Of a DNA stretch of 64,000 nt, positions 1-12,060 are shown piece by piece. Position 1 is the stretch's first letter. Each line of letters begins with the position of its first letter. Under the pieces are notes generated by a model. That model made no database searches, was not told where the DNA came from, and saw only the letters and a program-made list of their open reading frames with translations. Source of the stretch: Agrocybe praecox (Eukaryota > Basidiomycota > Agaricomycetes > Agaricales > Agrocybaceae); NCBI GenBank assembly GCA_964017145.1, contig OZ024847.1, positions 2,108,001 to 2,172,000 of the forward strand. The letters are read 5' to 3'. Position numbers and translations under genes: made by a program.

Positions 1-59
1 GTCGTGGTTTGTATTCCAGATACAGGATCTTCAACTAGTAAGTGTCTTGAAAAAGGAGA

Positions 60-790
60 GGGGTACTACTATCTGTGAATAAACCGATCAACGTTTCAAC
101 GTTCGTCTCAGGGTATAGAAAAAAACGCACATGGCCAATGGCCTAATGACATCTGATATGTAATGGGTCCCCCTTGCCCAGAATTTCGAGATTGAGTGAA
201 TTAATTCTTCGAGTGACTACAAGATAAGCAATCAATAATACTCAATGAATGAAAGAGGAGAAATAGACGCAACATACCCCCACAGCAGCTATGGTTTGAT
301 ATCAAGCCTTACAGAAGAAAGTCGTATCTGTTCGTCTGGAAACTCTGACAGGGAGCATACTCTATATTCATTCTACCGTGTAACTTGTCACGACCTACTA
401 GTAGTCCTAGGATCTTCAGCGTAAACCTCGAGCATGAGCGGTGTTATACAAAAGGAAGGAGAATTTCAACGCGTTGGCAAAAAGGGACGAACACGATCGG
501 AAACTGCGAAAATGGAGAACGGCGAACGAGAGAAATATTTGTTCGGGATTGAATCTTGACCTCTCTGAGCGGTATATTGAAACTATGAGTGAGATTCGAT
601 CGATGCCTATGGCCATCAGCATGAAAGACGTTCCTTCCGAGACGAGATTCTCCATGCTCCTCGCCAATGCTTTAAAGTATAAACCTTCGAGTACGAGAAA
701 GGGCCTTGATCCACGTTTGATTTTGAGGCACATATACCCGATTCATCTCTGTCCAATTGCACCAGACGCAAAATCATGATTCTGCAATGT
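60..790. repeat. Degenerate duplicate of 26640-27385, possible coding remnant
   Basis: This stretch resembles 26640-27385. Shared landmarks are 'aggatcttca', a 'cagggtata' block, 'cggccaatgg', and a short frame reading IRSMPM, then MS-x-(K/E)D-(V/I)P, then TR. In the two copies that peptide is better conserved than the surrounding DNA, which hints at descent from a coding exon. No complete gene can be built here. I do not recognise the protein. Confidence 0.35.
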
Positions 791-1140
791 CAACTTTGCA
801 CGCCGTCGGCTCTCGATCGGGTGAACGTCAAGCTCTGACTTCTGTTCTGACTCCTGTAAGAAAATCCGGCGCAGCGAGCTTCTTCAGACGCTTCGGTACC
901 ACCACCACACCAGGATAGACCTCCCACTGATATACAATTTCTTGTTGTTCTTTTGCCCACTATCTCCACCTATCGTTTTCCATTCGTCCACCCCCGCCTG
1001 TGCGGCCCTCTTGAATCCCACTCTCGATAGTTATGCCTTGCTCAAAATACAAATGTTCTGTGTGTAGAAGGAGCAATAGGAACCGACACTAAGAGTTGCA
1101 ATGAAAAAAAAAGCATGTGCTCGATGGCTTCAGGTAAAGT
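790..1140. other. Intergenic, no gene seen
   Basis: There is no supported coding region. The last 120 bases (from about 1020) match 52050-52170 (shared 'gtgtgtagaag' and 'tgtgctcgatgg'), so this is the edge of the dispersed repeat family described at 1140-3290. Confidence 0.4.
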
Positions 1141-3290
1141 ACACATACGTTGTGAGATAACAGTCTTCCAATGATGTTATATACCCCAGGCCGTCGTGAA
1201 CATGGAAGACAACGTTGAACAACGTGACATCGAGGCATCTGACGCTGTGAGTATGGAGGATCGATTGACGAGAGCATAGGGGTGGTACGTCATCGCCTGC
1301 TCGCCTTGCATCATCGGGGTACTGCAAACGATTCAGCCATGGTTGAATCCTGCGTCCTCGGTCGACAACTTCCTCTCGCAACCCGCTTCGGGCTTTTCGC
1401 ATTTGGTCCCGGCACCCATGCTCCACTCTTCAAGACCTTCCTGAGCATCTCGCTTTTTGCAATTCATGCTGGTTCACGGCACTATCACGACACATGTTGT
1501 AGCATAGGTGATGTACGAGTGAATGTCGCGTCTTCCCTCCCAACTTCTATAGTCAACCCATAGCCGCTGGTGCTGTGCCCACTAAAGCCGGGGTTTAACA
1601 TATTTCAACGTCTTAAAATCGCATAAAGTACTCACATATTTCTTGGCCCCAAACCCCCGATCGTCTTCCACTGCCGAAAGAACGTCGGCGCTCGTTCCTG
1701 ATGCCCGCGAGACCCACTCGCCCAAGCACACTGTGCTAGGCTTCGATTGTCGAAAGGACATCAGGGCTTATTCATTTTTCCCGCGAGACTCACAGAACTT
1801 GCCCAAGTATGCTTTGCCAGTTATGCATATACCCACCACGACTTGATATAAAAATTGAGCCGAGCGCGTTCAGCGTCTGTGTGCTTCAAACGAGATGCGT
1901 CAAGGCGGAACCTGTCCAAACGCTGGCCTATACGCGGTCGATGAGGCACGAACGACACTGAAACCGGTTGTGGGTGTTTGATGGCAGGAAGATGCGCCAG
2001 TGCGTACGGCTTCCTTACTGAAGTTGAAGATATCAACCTACAATTCAGGCACAAGAGTAAGAATTGAAACTCACCAACATGATACAAAGGTGCTAAATCC
2101 GCGAGTTTCCAGCAACCATACTTTTTAGAGCCTCTATACCCAAGTATCGACCGCGCCCAAAGATTTTCAGAGTATCATCCTCCCCGTAAGCTCTGGTGAT
2201 TGATAGAAGGGTTCAGAGGAATGGTAAACTCGGTGGAATGGATGGGTAGACTCACCGAATTACAAATTCCTTGATGCTCTGCTTTCTCACTCGATGTCCA
2301 TCGCAGACGATGCTGAGATAACAAGGATAGATCGAACTGTGAAGGGAAGGTAAGCTGGAGTAAGGATAATTAATCGGTGCATATATGCATTAAGAAACGA
2401 TATTTCGTACAATCTTCAAGGGAGGCCACACCCAACGCGTCAATTCATCGGTAATTCATTGGTATCCGTTGGTCTAAATGAGGAAGGGAGGGGACTCTGG
2501 AAAGAGACAGATGTGAGCGGAATGCCATTTCAGAAAGAAAGAAGACACGTACTGATCGAGGAGTCAGATTGCCAACGCGTCAATTCATTGGCATCCGTCG
2601 ATCAAAATGAGGAGGGGAGGGGAATCTGGAAAGAGGCAGATGTGAGCGCAATGCCATAACAGAAAGATAGAAGGCACGTACTGGTCGAGGAGTCAGATTG
2701 GTACGATTCATCTATCGTCGAGCTTCTCAATTACGGGATGGCAGCATTTTCGGAACATCGAAGTGCCTAATGGATGGGGAAATGACGAGGATTGGTGTGT
2801 AAGTTGCAAAGTCGGTGGGGAGACTAGGTTGATCGAGTATTCGAGATTCGAGATTAAATACGGGGCTCTTAAGAGAACGATCTGACATCATCGAAAGGAT
2901 GTTTAAAAAGAAGAGCGAAGACGGTCCACGGAAGACGGAATAACTCCGGAAACGGTCACGCGACTTCATTCGGCTTTCTCCGAAACGCGTCGCGTAGCCA
3001 AGGCCGAGCCTTACCCAAAACAATTTTCTTCTTTCCTTCCGCCCCCAATTGCACCCACTTGCTTCGTCATGCCTGTCCTGTTCTAAGCTCACTGTCTGTC
3101 TCCTGTTCAAAAAAATCTGCGAGCTGATGCGCCTGATAACTTGACTTCTTTCTGCCTCACAACACTCTGCGTTTCCCGTGGTTCTCTTAGTTATATTTAC
3201 GAAATTCTGGCTTATACGGGTATCACACCTCGTCTCATCTAGATCGTAAACCAAGTATATAACCATCGAGAGAAAAAATGTTGTTGGGAT
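1140..3290 (-). pseudogene. Copy A of a decayed minus-strand multi-exon gene family
   Basis: Blocks here recur in the same order in the copies at 3300-5060, 12060-14294, 20220-21200, 27380-28105, 45660-46680 and 52020-54000. Read on the minus strand, several blocks end at splice-donor-like sites. One is the motif SVRKPYA next to GTAAGGAAG at about 2010-2020. Another is a DGH-containing exon-like block at about 2260-2330 that ends at GTGAGT. The block near 2940-3050 carries the 'cggtcacgcgact...acgcgtcgcgtagcc' signature found at every copy's far end. No copy is intact and I do not recognise the product. A purely non-coding repeat is possible, but the recurring splice signals favour a broken gene. 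Confidence 0.4.
2433..2701. repeat. Two-copy tandem duplication, ~140-bp unit
   Basis: A unit starting at the ACGCGTCAATTCAT motif (about 2435) repeats from about 2575. The units differ by point changes and a roughly 10-bp indel near the start. Each contains 'gaggaagg/gaggagg...tctggaaagag.cagatgtgagcg' and ends in 'gtcgaggagtcagattg'. The duplication lies inside decayed copy A. The frame across it (2459-2659, +) reads a repeated NEEGRG-x-WKE peptide, but related copies do not keep that frame. Confidence 0.75.
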
Positions 3291-3299
3291 GAGTAGCTC

Positions 3300-5060
3300 A
3301 TGCTACCTAGATGCCTCGATGTGCGAGCTAATGAGGCACCTAAAGCTGGAAGTATGGACTATAGATCGACGAAAGCCCAAAGAAGATATCCCATTGCCTG
3401 GTCGCCTTGATCCTGCAAACGATTTCGTCATACTTTGATTCCGCATCCTCGATCGACCACTCCTTCCCCTTGAATTTGAACCCGGCACCCCACGCTCCAC
3501 TCAGAGCATCCTGCTTCTTGCGATTCGTGACAGCTCACGCACTATGACGGAATATGTTGTGGCATAGGTAGTGAGCGAGTAAACATCCCGTCTCCAACCA
3601 CCGCCGTTGACACCGCGCCCTTTGGACTTGACTCCATTAAGGTTCAACACCTTGAAGTAGCATAACACATGTATTGGCCTTTTTTTTTTTCTATCCAAGA
3701 CTATTGGTCTTCTTCTACGATCGAAAGAACGTTTCACGAGACCCACTTGCCCAAGTACAGTTTGCTAGGTATGCATATGGTCACCATGACTTGAGATATA
3801 GACTGATAAACGACGAGCCCATTCGACGATTGGGCGCGTCAAACGAGATGCCTCACGACGGGACCTCTTCAAACAAAGGCCCACGTCTACTCGTCGATAT
3901 GATGGGATGGTGGAGTAAGACTGTGCATATTGGACGACCGGTACTGCAACGCCTTGTGGGCCGATAGTTCGTATGGCTTTCTCAAATTCTTATTAAAGCT
4001 GACGACAAACGTTAGCCTATAACGCATAGTACAGAGGTGAGAATAAGCCCTTACCAATGCAGCCTGCAACGTATTGCATGCTCGAGTTCCCATTAAATAT
4101 ATCCTCATAGCGAAATATCGAATGCTCCCGAAATACAAATCTATAGAAAAGGTTCAACTAAATGGTTAACTCGGTGGAATGAACAGGTAATCACCAAAAT
4201 AAAGAGCCCTTGATGCCCTCTTTTCCCCGTTCCCGAATGTCCATCGTATTCTATATCGCGATAACAAGGATGGATCGAACTCCAAACGTAAGGTAAGCTG
4301 GAGTAATAATAGCTGGTCAGTGCATATATACATTGAAAACGAATAGTTCTTACATGACATCGAGCTCAACCATTCGATGGCTTAGCTCAAAGGGCACCAC
4401 ACCTATCGATCGATGCTCATTCGTTGAATGAGGAGAAGTCGAGTCTGAGAAAGTGGATAAATGTCAGTGGAATAGCAGGTCAAGAAGGAAGGAGGTCATG
4501 TACCGGTCGAGAAGACACGCTTGTACGCTTCAAAAATTGTCGATCTTCACAAATAGAAAATGGCAGCAATTCGAAGTAACCAATGAAGGGGATGACTTGG
4601 GTATACCTCTCTACATTGATGAGAATTGATAGGCATGCAGAGGGAGACGACACGAGGACTGACTTGATCGTGTCCTCGAAATTCGATCAAGTACGACGTT
4701 CTTGGGAAAGGTTAGAGCTGCGATGAAGCAAGCAGACATCACTGACGCGGAAAAGAGAGCAGCTGCAAACTTGAACTTACCAGCGGTTACAACTTCAGAG
4801 GAAAACCAGCTCGGCTGATTCTCTCCCAGGCATATCAGGCATTGATGCTCAAAAATCTCCAATCCTGGAATCATCGAAGGGAGTTTGTTCCTTCGAAAGA
4901 GGGTGTGCCCTATGTTGTAGTTTGAGACTCTGGTCTATTATGCGAGCTGTTGCCACCCGAATCTCTGGCCTGAAGTATGCACGAGCGACAATGCTTTCCT
5001 CCTGTCTCACAAGAGCTATGTACATCCGAGAGTGTGATGCTTGACCACCCCACACTCTCT
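3300..5060 (-). pseudogene. Copy B of the decayed minus-strand gene family
   Basis: It has the same block order as copy A and is closest to 52430-54000. On the minus strand a YDGHSGTGKRG block (about 4200-4250) ends at a GTGATT donor-like site. A block with LPKNVVLD...SRTRS lies near 4630-4720. Further exon-like pieces follow up to 5055. Stops and frame breaks prevent a gene model. This copy sits directly upstream of the duplicated 5' flank of the first TPR gene. The family is unidentified. Confidence 0.4.
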
Positions 5061-7790
5061 TCTCGTCGTTGTGATCTGGCTACCGCACCTCGTTCCCGTT
5101 CATGGACGCCAATGAAGCCCTCGTGATTGGCACTGCAAGCAATATATAGTCAGATAATCTTGATTGCATAGTCGGTCTACGATGAAACAGTACGCACGTT
5201 TAACGTTCAATCCTGCTATCCTTCTCGCCACTCGGTCTGACCTCTCACATATCAATCCCCGATCCCCTTCATCATCCCACCCGCATCATCCATATATCCT
5301 TCTTCAAGGTCCTTCCACAGTTTATGTCCCTTGGGCTAACCCATGCGCTTTGTACAAATTGTATAGCACTGCGTTGCCGTAGTAGTATAGTCTGCACATC
5401 GGCGAGACGAAGGATATGAATGAAAGTGTATGTTTTCCATTGTCACCGAGAAGTAAAGAATAACTGTGTGTGGTTGTAGGTGCTGCTGGTTCGGGTTAAC
5501 CCAAGAATTAGCTGCCTGTTTCAATACACACGAACGGCATTCGTACGAGAGCGGTTGAAAGAACAGATGAGCTCAAGATTAACTCACGCTCGGAAGGCAA
5601 TGTTTAGGTGGTGACCGGCATTGAAATATTGACGGTGGAAAAAAAAGGAAGAAGCATCGTGATTGGCTTCATAGGCTCGGGCTAAATTGCGACGCGACGC
5701 GCAATGCAACAGACACGTGACCGTTCGGTGATGGAGCGAACAATTCCGTTCTCTGCTTTGAACTTTCACTTTCTCGTCTGCTCGCTATCGTAGGCCTTCG
5801 GTCATAAGTTAATCAAAGATATCTGCTGCTGTCCATAACTAAACCCACGCTCCACGAAATCAAATGCACACCAAGGGTTAATTTGGAAAAAAATTCTATC
5901 AAATCTAACAAGAAATACACGACTATTCATGCGTCATGAGATTAGAGACAGCTCGGGCTCTCATCTTTACGGACCTCTTTGGAATGAAGGTTCCTGTCCT
6001 TGCCGCTCCTGAGTGCATAAACCATCGATTTCTTGTATTTCTTCGTGTTGATGTCGTCTTCCTGTGGTATAGCTCCCCGCGAAAGGCACCAACCATTCTC
6101 GAAATTCAGAGTAGTTTCTATCTTGTGCTACATCGGACTCTCAAGCCGCTAATAGTCGTTGTGCGCCTGCACACCATCGATATTCCTCTCACTCCTCAAC
6201 TCTATCGCTTTCATCATCATTCTATCCAACCATTTGGATGTGACTCAAATAACGGGCTCGATAACTACCAGTATGGCGGCCCCCAGATCTCAAGACGTGC
6301 CCGTTGTGCGATTTTATGAAACTAGTGTATGTACCATCTACTCTGAGTACATATATGCTCAAATGCCTTGTCATTTCAGCATACTATGTTATTTCAGGAT
6401 GTCGATACATTTTAACACTGGCGATTTCCGTGAGTTTGACTTTACTCGTCTGCATCCCTGGCTAACGTCACTTTTTCAGGCTATGTCATCCTGGTTGACA
6501 ACGTTGTTGGATTTCTCTAAACGTAGATGGGAAAAGGATATTTTTATGGAAGCTCGGGTACATGTTCTGTGTGGCTTCTTACGGCCTCACTTATTGACAC
6601 CCATTCTTTCTGGAGTGCATTATATTTCCTCCATCCGGTCGGCACAAAGGCATTTAACTTTCAATCTCAACGATTTTAAACATCATACAAACGACCTCCG
6701 ACTTTTACACTTGGTAGATCGGCCCTCTCTACTCTATGCTCGCATATGCGTTGACGCTCGATTATCATAACAGAATGCTCTACTTTCCTGATAGATGTCT
6801 GCGTACAGCTTTGTTACACTGCAGAGACGTTGATTCTGTGTTGATTGGCGAGTCAGTGTATACGTCCCAGGAATGAAGAGATTGTCACTAGCTTCTCATT
6901 CTCTCGCTCAATAGGGTTTATCCAGTCTTGTACCTATATTCAATCGTCGTGTTTGGACATTTATAGTCATGAAGAAAAAGGCCATGCGTCAGTCGCGTAA
7001 GCTTCGTCACTTCCGTTGTTATCAATGCCAGTTCTAATGCAGTAAATGACAGTGTCATCTTCTCTTATCTGCCTGCTCAAAGCCTGAAATATATTCGAAC
7101 TCAATTTACCTTTCGGTTCTGCGTTCAAAGTCTGTCAAATTGGTCGCTTGATCGATATCATCGATCCGTCTCCCCGACGAAGATGGAGCTATTAGCCCAT
7201 AGTTTGGCCAGTAGTACGTCGCATCTGCACCTCTATCGGTGTCAGGGTTGTGAAGCACCGTGTGGATGTATTTCGACGAATCGACGAAATGTTGCACGAA
7301 ATGTGGCCATACCACGAACTCGCAATCGACTAGAAGAAACGTCGAAGAAAATAAGAGCCTCATGAGGAAGTCGCAGTTGTGCATGCCCCGCCTTTATTGA
7401 ATACCCTTGTTCGACGATCGTGCAGATATTGATAATCAGCAATTAATAATCATGTTTTCCAGACAAATTTGTCTTCCTCTTTCTGGCAGCGAACATATGG
7501 GGTACCTTCTCGGTAACTGCAAGGCTCGCGGGACCTCAAGATGCTTTCTTTATACCCGTTACTCCGGTGGAAAGTTTTGAATACGGATTTGAATCAATTC
7601 ATGTGAGATCATGACCAATTCGTATGTCATCATCCTCATTATTTCACAGTTTTTTTTTTTACCTTGCTCATACACCACGCTACAGAATTATTTGCATAGC
7701 ATGCCCTCGTATTGGTGATACATCCTGGTCATCTCAGAATATCACGAATCAGTTTGTTTGCTTCCTTGCTATCTATACCACCTGTGTATA
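5060..7790. repeat. Duplicated 5' flank of TPR gene 1 (partner 54000-56660)
   Basis: Almost the whole stretch has a counterpart at about 54000-56660. Examples are 'gatgaaacagtacgcacgtttaacg', the 'gggttaacccaagaattagctg' block, and 'gctctcatctttacggacctctt' at about 5960 and 54970. Within 5936-6770 there are short frames and GT-AG-like sites suggesting an old spliced gene (a PVVRFYETS peptide is shared by both copies). Frames differ between the copies and contain stops. A more diverged version lies at 17100-18150. No intact gene was found. Confidence 0.55.
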
Positions 7791-7800
7791 GTTTGTTAAT

Positions 7801-7860
7801 GGCGGTGCTGGGCTCCGCCACATATAATAGGCAAGCACTGCAGCCCACTGCTTATATAAA
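7801..7860 (+). promoter_or_regulatory. Core promoter module of TPR gene 1
   Basis: GGCGGTGCTG (7801-7810) is followed by a CTGCAG-containing block and a TATA-like CTTATATAAA (7851-7860), about 60 bases before the ATG at 7921. The same ordered elements precede TPR genes 2, 4 and 5, and in weaker form gene 3. I infer that this is the shared core promoter. Confidence 0.6.
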
Positions 7861-7920
7861 CCTTCGTCTGACATCCTACTTGGCAGAGAACACCTGTGCA
7901 TAGTCTACTACTGACACACA

Positions 7921-10900
7921 ATGGCTGACCCACTATCCATTACTCTCGCTGCTATCACGCTTGCGACGGCACTTAAGGACATTATCGAGCTTACACAAAA
8001 GGTCAATGACTCATTCAAGAAGGTACGACATTCCAATTAAAAGTCGAAAGGCTCGCCATCTGATCAATCGATCCACAGCCCGCTCGTAATATGCAGAAAG
8101 CAGAATCTCTGGCTGCGGAGACGCTTGGCATCGTACAAGATCTCAAGCGATTCTATGACGGTCATAAAGAAATATTGGACAATGCGCCGGATATGCGAGA
8201 GGCCGTATTGAGGCTTTTGAAGTGTGTATTTATGATCACCTATTAGATATTCTTATTCATATTTTCTACAGGGAAATAGAGATGTTATACGAGGAGTGTA
8301 TACCTATACTACAAATTCACACTATCTCGGACGGAAAACTACATACCCGGGTAAAGCGGAAATTTGGTTCTTGGTGGAAGCGGAATAGCCTAGAGGAATC
8401 TATTCGAAATCTACGAGATGGGGCGAATAAGTGTCGTAGTGATTTCATGGTACGAGAATAGTCAATATGGAGGTGGATATGTCCTAATACGAATATTGAA
8501 GATGTTTGCATTATTACGTATTGAAGCTACCACAGCACAGGTCCAGGCCACTACGGCCCATGTCCAAACCACCACAGCTCAAGTCGAAGCCACCACAGCC
8601 CAAACTCAAGCCACCGCAGTCCAAATTCAGGAAACCACAATCGAAATCCGAGCTGCTGTAACAGATGTGCTTACTCGTCCTCATGTACAACCATCACATC
8701 TCCAAGTTAGTGACAACAACCTCCTAGCCTTCCTGGGTTCCACCCCCGTCATATTATCCCAACTCCCCCCACATGTCAAATTGGCCGAACACCTTGTCTA
8801 TCGGGAATATATCACCCTTCAAGTCGGAAAAATTGCCATGTTATTCAAGGACCTCTCTTCAAGCGTATCTTATCCAGTGGAAGATCCAGATTCTGTACAT
8901 TTAGAATCTTTCAGGTCTATAACATGGCTAAGGCCTTTTACCAAGGAGGAAATAGAAGACGTACAATCCAATATCTTTGCCCTCATAGTGAAGATACAAG
9001 ATAGCATTCAAGGCAGACACAAAAATGGATTGTCAATCCAGCGCGGTGCAAAGGAAATGTCGGATCTATCTCTCTGGCTTGATAATATCGACATGTATCA
9101 AGAATCTTTAACAATAGCGCAATTTGCCGTGGACATTTATAGGACACTCACCAAGACGGACGAGGATGTTTATGGACCCCACCTTGCGCATGCACTTTAC
9201 CTCGTGTCGTCCGCGCTTATGGACACTGGGGAGCTTGTACAGGCCTACAAAGTAATCACAGAGGCTGTGACCCTTGGGCGTCGTCTCGTGGCTGCCAGTC
9301 CAACCTTTGATGCCCAGTTGCAGCTGGCTGGTTTGGTTCGCTACTCCGCCTCCGTTGCGCGTCAGAATGGTGATTTGGAAAATGCCACCCGTGATGCAGA
9401 AGAAGCGCTACAAGCCTACGAGCGTCTACTTGGACAACCCACATCCGTGTTACAAATAGAAGTAAACATCATAGACAAAATGCGCGGACCAACCGTCATG
9501 ACGTTAGAATCAACGCGCGTTTACGACTTGGCTCATGCATTGAAAGAGCTGCATTACAGTCTATCTTCAACCAGTAGGAAAGATGAATCAGTAAGCGCAG
9601 GAATTAGGGCGGTCGAGATATACCGTGCACTGAAGCAGAAAGGCGACCATATCATTATCAGGACTCTTATAGCGGATCTTTGCTACTCTCTCGCCTCCAC
9701 CGAGTATCGGGACATAATCTCCGTCGAGGAGGCTCTTTCCTACGCCCAAAACGCGGTGTCTCAATATGAAAATGTCTTGCAACGCACCAGAAATGTCCCT
9801 CGCAACCTTCCTTTTTCCCTGGCAAGCCAAGCCAAGATTTTATCAGATTTGGACCGTGTTGAGGAGGCATATGTGGTGTGCCAGAAACTTGAACAAATAG
9901 TTCAAAACTATATTGAGGATCCTCAGCTCCATGCCGACTCACTCCTGTACCTAACACAAAATCTTTACCATTGCAGGCATTACGTGGAAGCAGCGTTGGT
10001 CGGGGAAAAATTGGTTGCAACCTGCCGAGTATCACATTTATATTGGAATCTGTACAGTGCCTACCTCTACACTTCTATGGCCTTTAAAGGGTCGGGAAAC
10101 ACTCTCAAGGCAGTAGAAATTGCGGAATCAGCAGTCAGTGATTCTCGCATTCTAGCATTTCACGATTCTAAAAAAGTCGAATTTCTTGCTGCCAGCGTTT
10201 ACAATCTGGCATGCCATCTTCAATTAGCGGCTGAGCACGAACAAGCCCTTGGTAAAGGACACGAAGCAATGGAGCTGTGTAGCAGCTTGATTCAAAAGGA
10301 CGCCAGCCTTCTAGTGAATTACATGAATACCCTTCAACTAAATATGGATATCGCCACACAGGCAAAGATGGAAATCCAGTCCTTGGAAAGAAGCCGAGAG
10401 GTCATTCAATATTCTCGAGCACTGGTCAAGCAATTTCCAGACCAGCAAATCTTTCTTATTCGTCTCATTTTAGATCACTCAAACCTGTTGGAACGCTTTG
10501 ACCAACTTACAGAAGCCAGCGCCGCCATTCAAGAGGCTCTTAGCTGGTTTGACGCCCATCTAGTACAAGATCCAGAATCAGTCAAATTGCACATCGACAC
10601 ACTTCTAGTTTCTGGCAGACTTATTTTTGATCAGGGTCATCTTGACAAAGCATTAAGTGTCTATGACAAGGCGATCAGAGTTGGGCAACCCTTCGCAGAC
10701 GCATATTCTAAAGTTGCATCCAATATTCTCTACGCAAAAGCTAAAACCATCATGGTATTTTACTTTTTGAGAGAAGTTCCAGCTACCTTCGCCAAGATTG
10801 AAGATGATCTTACATTTGCCGCCAAACATAATTTGGAGGAGGAATGGCCGTATACTTTTTACTTGGACACTGCATCGCTTATCTACCGATCCAGTGGCGA

Positions 10901-11528
10901 CATCGATAAAGGGGTGTCCAACATGCGACAGTCGATTGACATTGATGAAGGCTATAACAGAACTCCATCTTCATGGATTTTGTCTGATCTCCTTGCCGAC
11001 GCTGGAGAGGAAGAAGAAGCCCTTACTGCTGCAAATGAGGCCATAGAAGATTGGCAAAAGTGGAAGGATGATTCCCTAGCCACTTGGAGGGAATGCTATG
11101 TACGGGCGCAGTACAGTCTGGCCCTTCGTCTTCTTGCCAACAACGACCTTGCTCAGGCACGAGAACAGCTTCTCGAGGTCCGAAAATTCTATCAACAACA
11201 TGCACAGACCAGAAATCTTTGGTTCATCCAGCTGGGCATAACTCTATGGGCGTTAGGACACCTAGAGTGCGCATCAGGCCGACACGAAGAAGGCATCGCT
11301 GCAAGAACCGAGCTCATCGAGTTGCGAACACGACTTCGACTCATATTTCCGCGTCTTGATGAATTTGTGGAGGTGGGGTTGAAAAGGGAACGAAATTTTG
11401 CTGCGTGGAAGAACTTCCTCAAAAAGATCAATTTAACATGTGGACACCAGGATGAAGATGATATAATCGAAAGTGCAGTAGTATCCCAGTTCGAAAATCT
11501 GGCAGTTTCGTCAGATGAGCCTGTATAG
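7921..11528 (+). CDS. TPR gene 1: N-terminal helical domain + heptad linker + TPR protein
   Basis: The four-exon model is 7921-8022, 8079-8221, 8272-8449 and 8502-11528, joining in frame to give 1149 aa. Introns are GT-AG, and intron 3 (52 nt) has a CTAAT branch-like site. Residues 1-34 (MADPLSITLAAITLATALKD...) and 35-141 (SLAAETL, FYDGHKEIL, SWWKRNSLEESIRNLRDG) form an all-helical module. It resembles N-terminal domains of basidiomycete NLR/STAND-type proteins. Six heptads (TAQVQAT-type, 8532-8657) follow. Then comes a conserved block STPVILSQLPPHVKLAEHLV and, from about residue 340 onward, TPR-type helix pairs (for example GELVQAYKVITEAVTLGRRL, NATRDAEEALQAYERL). I see no P-loop. The role is inferred: a scaffold or receptor-like protein, perhaps in non-self recognition or programmed cell death. 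It is one of five paralogs. An in-frame ATG at 8418 gives a longer uninterrupted frame for the last exon, but it lies in exon 3 and intron 3, so I rejected it as the start. Confidence 0.85.
8532..8657 (+). repeat. 21-bp coding minisatellite, 6 heptads
   Basis: Six in-frame 21-bp units encode TAQVQAT, TAHVQTT, TAQVEAT, TAQTQAT, AVQIQET and TIEIRAA. The heptad spacing with Ala/Val/Ile and polar positions suggests a coiled coil or extended helix linking the N-terminal module to the TPR part. Copy number differs in all five paralogs. Confidence 0.85.
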
Positions 11529-12060
11529 CTGCAGTCATAGTTTTATAGTACAATATTTATATCTGACATCCGATGTAATGCTAGTCTCTATCTATTAAGT
11601 ATACGGTATACCAGCACTGGGCCTCTTTTTTGTGCTAACAACCTCAAAGAACGATACCCTCGACACACATGAAGTAATCAAAGGAAGAAGGAAACACTGG
11701 ACAAGGATCGAGAAACATGTGGAGAGGATGTATGCCAAGGTAACAAATCAACACGACAGGACCAAATTGACTGAGATGTTGAAATTGAACGTCCCTAATA
11801 TTCCAAGCATCATCGATGTTCAAGGTGCTCTGTGGCGATGTATGGGAATTCAGCACGGTATGCTCGATATTATGACACGAGTCGCAACTCACCAGAAGTG
11901 CTCAATATATTTCCTGGTATATAATATTTTTATTCGGGCCCATACTGCACCAAATGCAGGATACACGAAGATCGGGAAGTTAAGTAACCTTGAATGAACA
12001 TGTTCAGCGCATACAGACTCAAACGGATATTGCGTACCATCATCGCGATTATGGAGCTGA
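11529..12060. other. 3' flank of TPR gene 1, shared with genes 4 and 5
   Basis: The 'gcagtcatagttttatagtacaa...catccgatgtaatgctagtctctatctatta' stretch is matched downstream of gene 4 (51660-51740) and gene 5 (60480-60545). It is probably the 3' UTR and terminator region. An open frame at 11632-11997 (121 codons, MLTTSKND...) is not maintained in the copy after gene 4, so I do not call it a gene. Confidence 0.5.

Noticed and set aside
5936..6770. Intact membrane-protein gene upstream of TPR gene 1
   Set aside because: There are hydrophobic frames and possible introns, but stops and frame breaks occur in both this copy and the duplicate at 54949-55840. It is listed only as a duplicated flank.
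8418..8501. Long uninterrupted frame for TPR gene 1 starting at 8418
   Set aside because: It lies within exon 3 and intron 3. The conserved exon structure and splice sites in all five paralogs place the coding join at 8502, and the upstream residues are not conserved.
11632..11997. 121-codon frame after TPR gene 1 as a gene
   Set aside because: The homologous stretch after TPR gene 4 (51760-52000) does not keep the frame. It is more likely 3' UTR or spacer.
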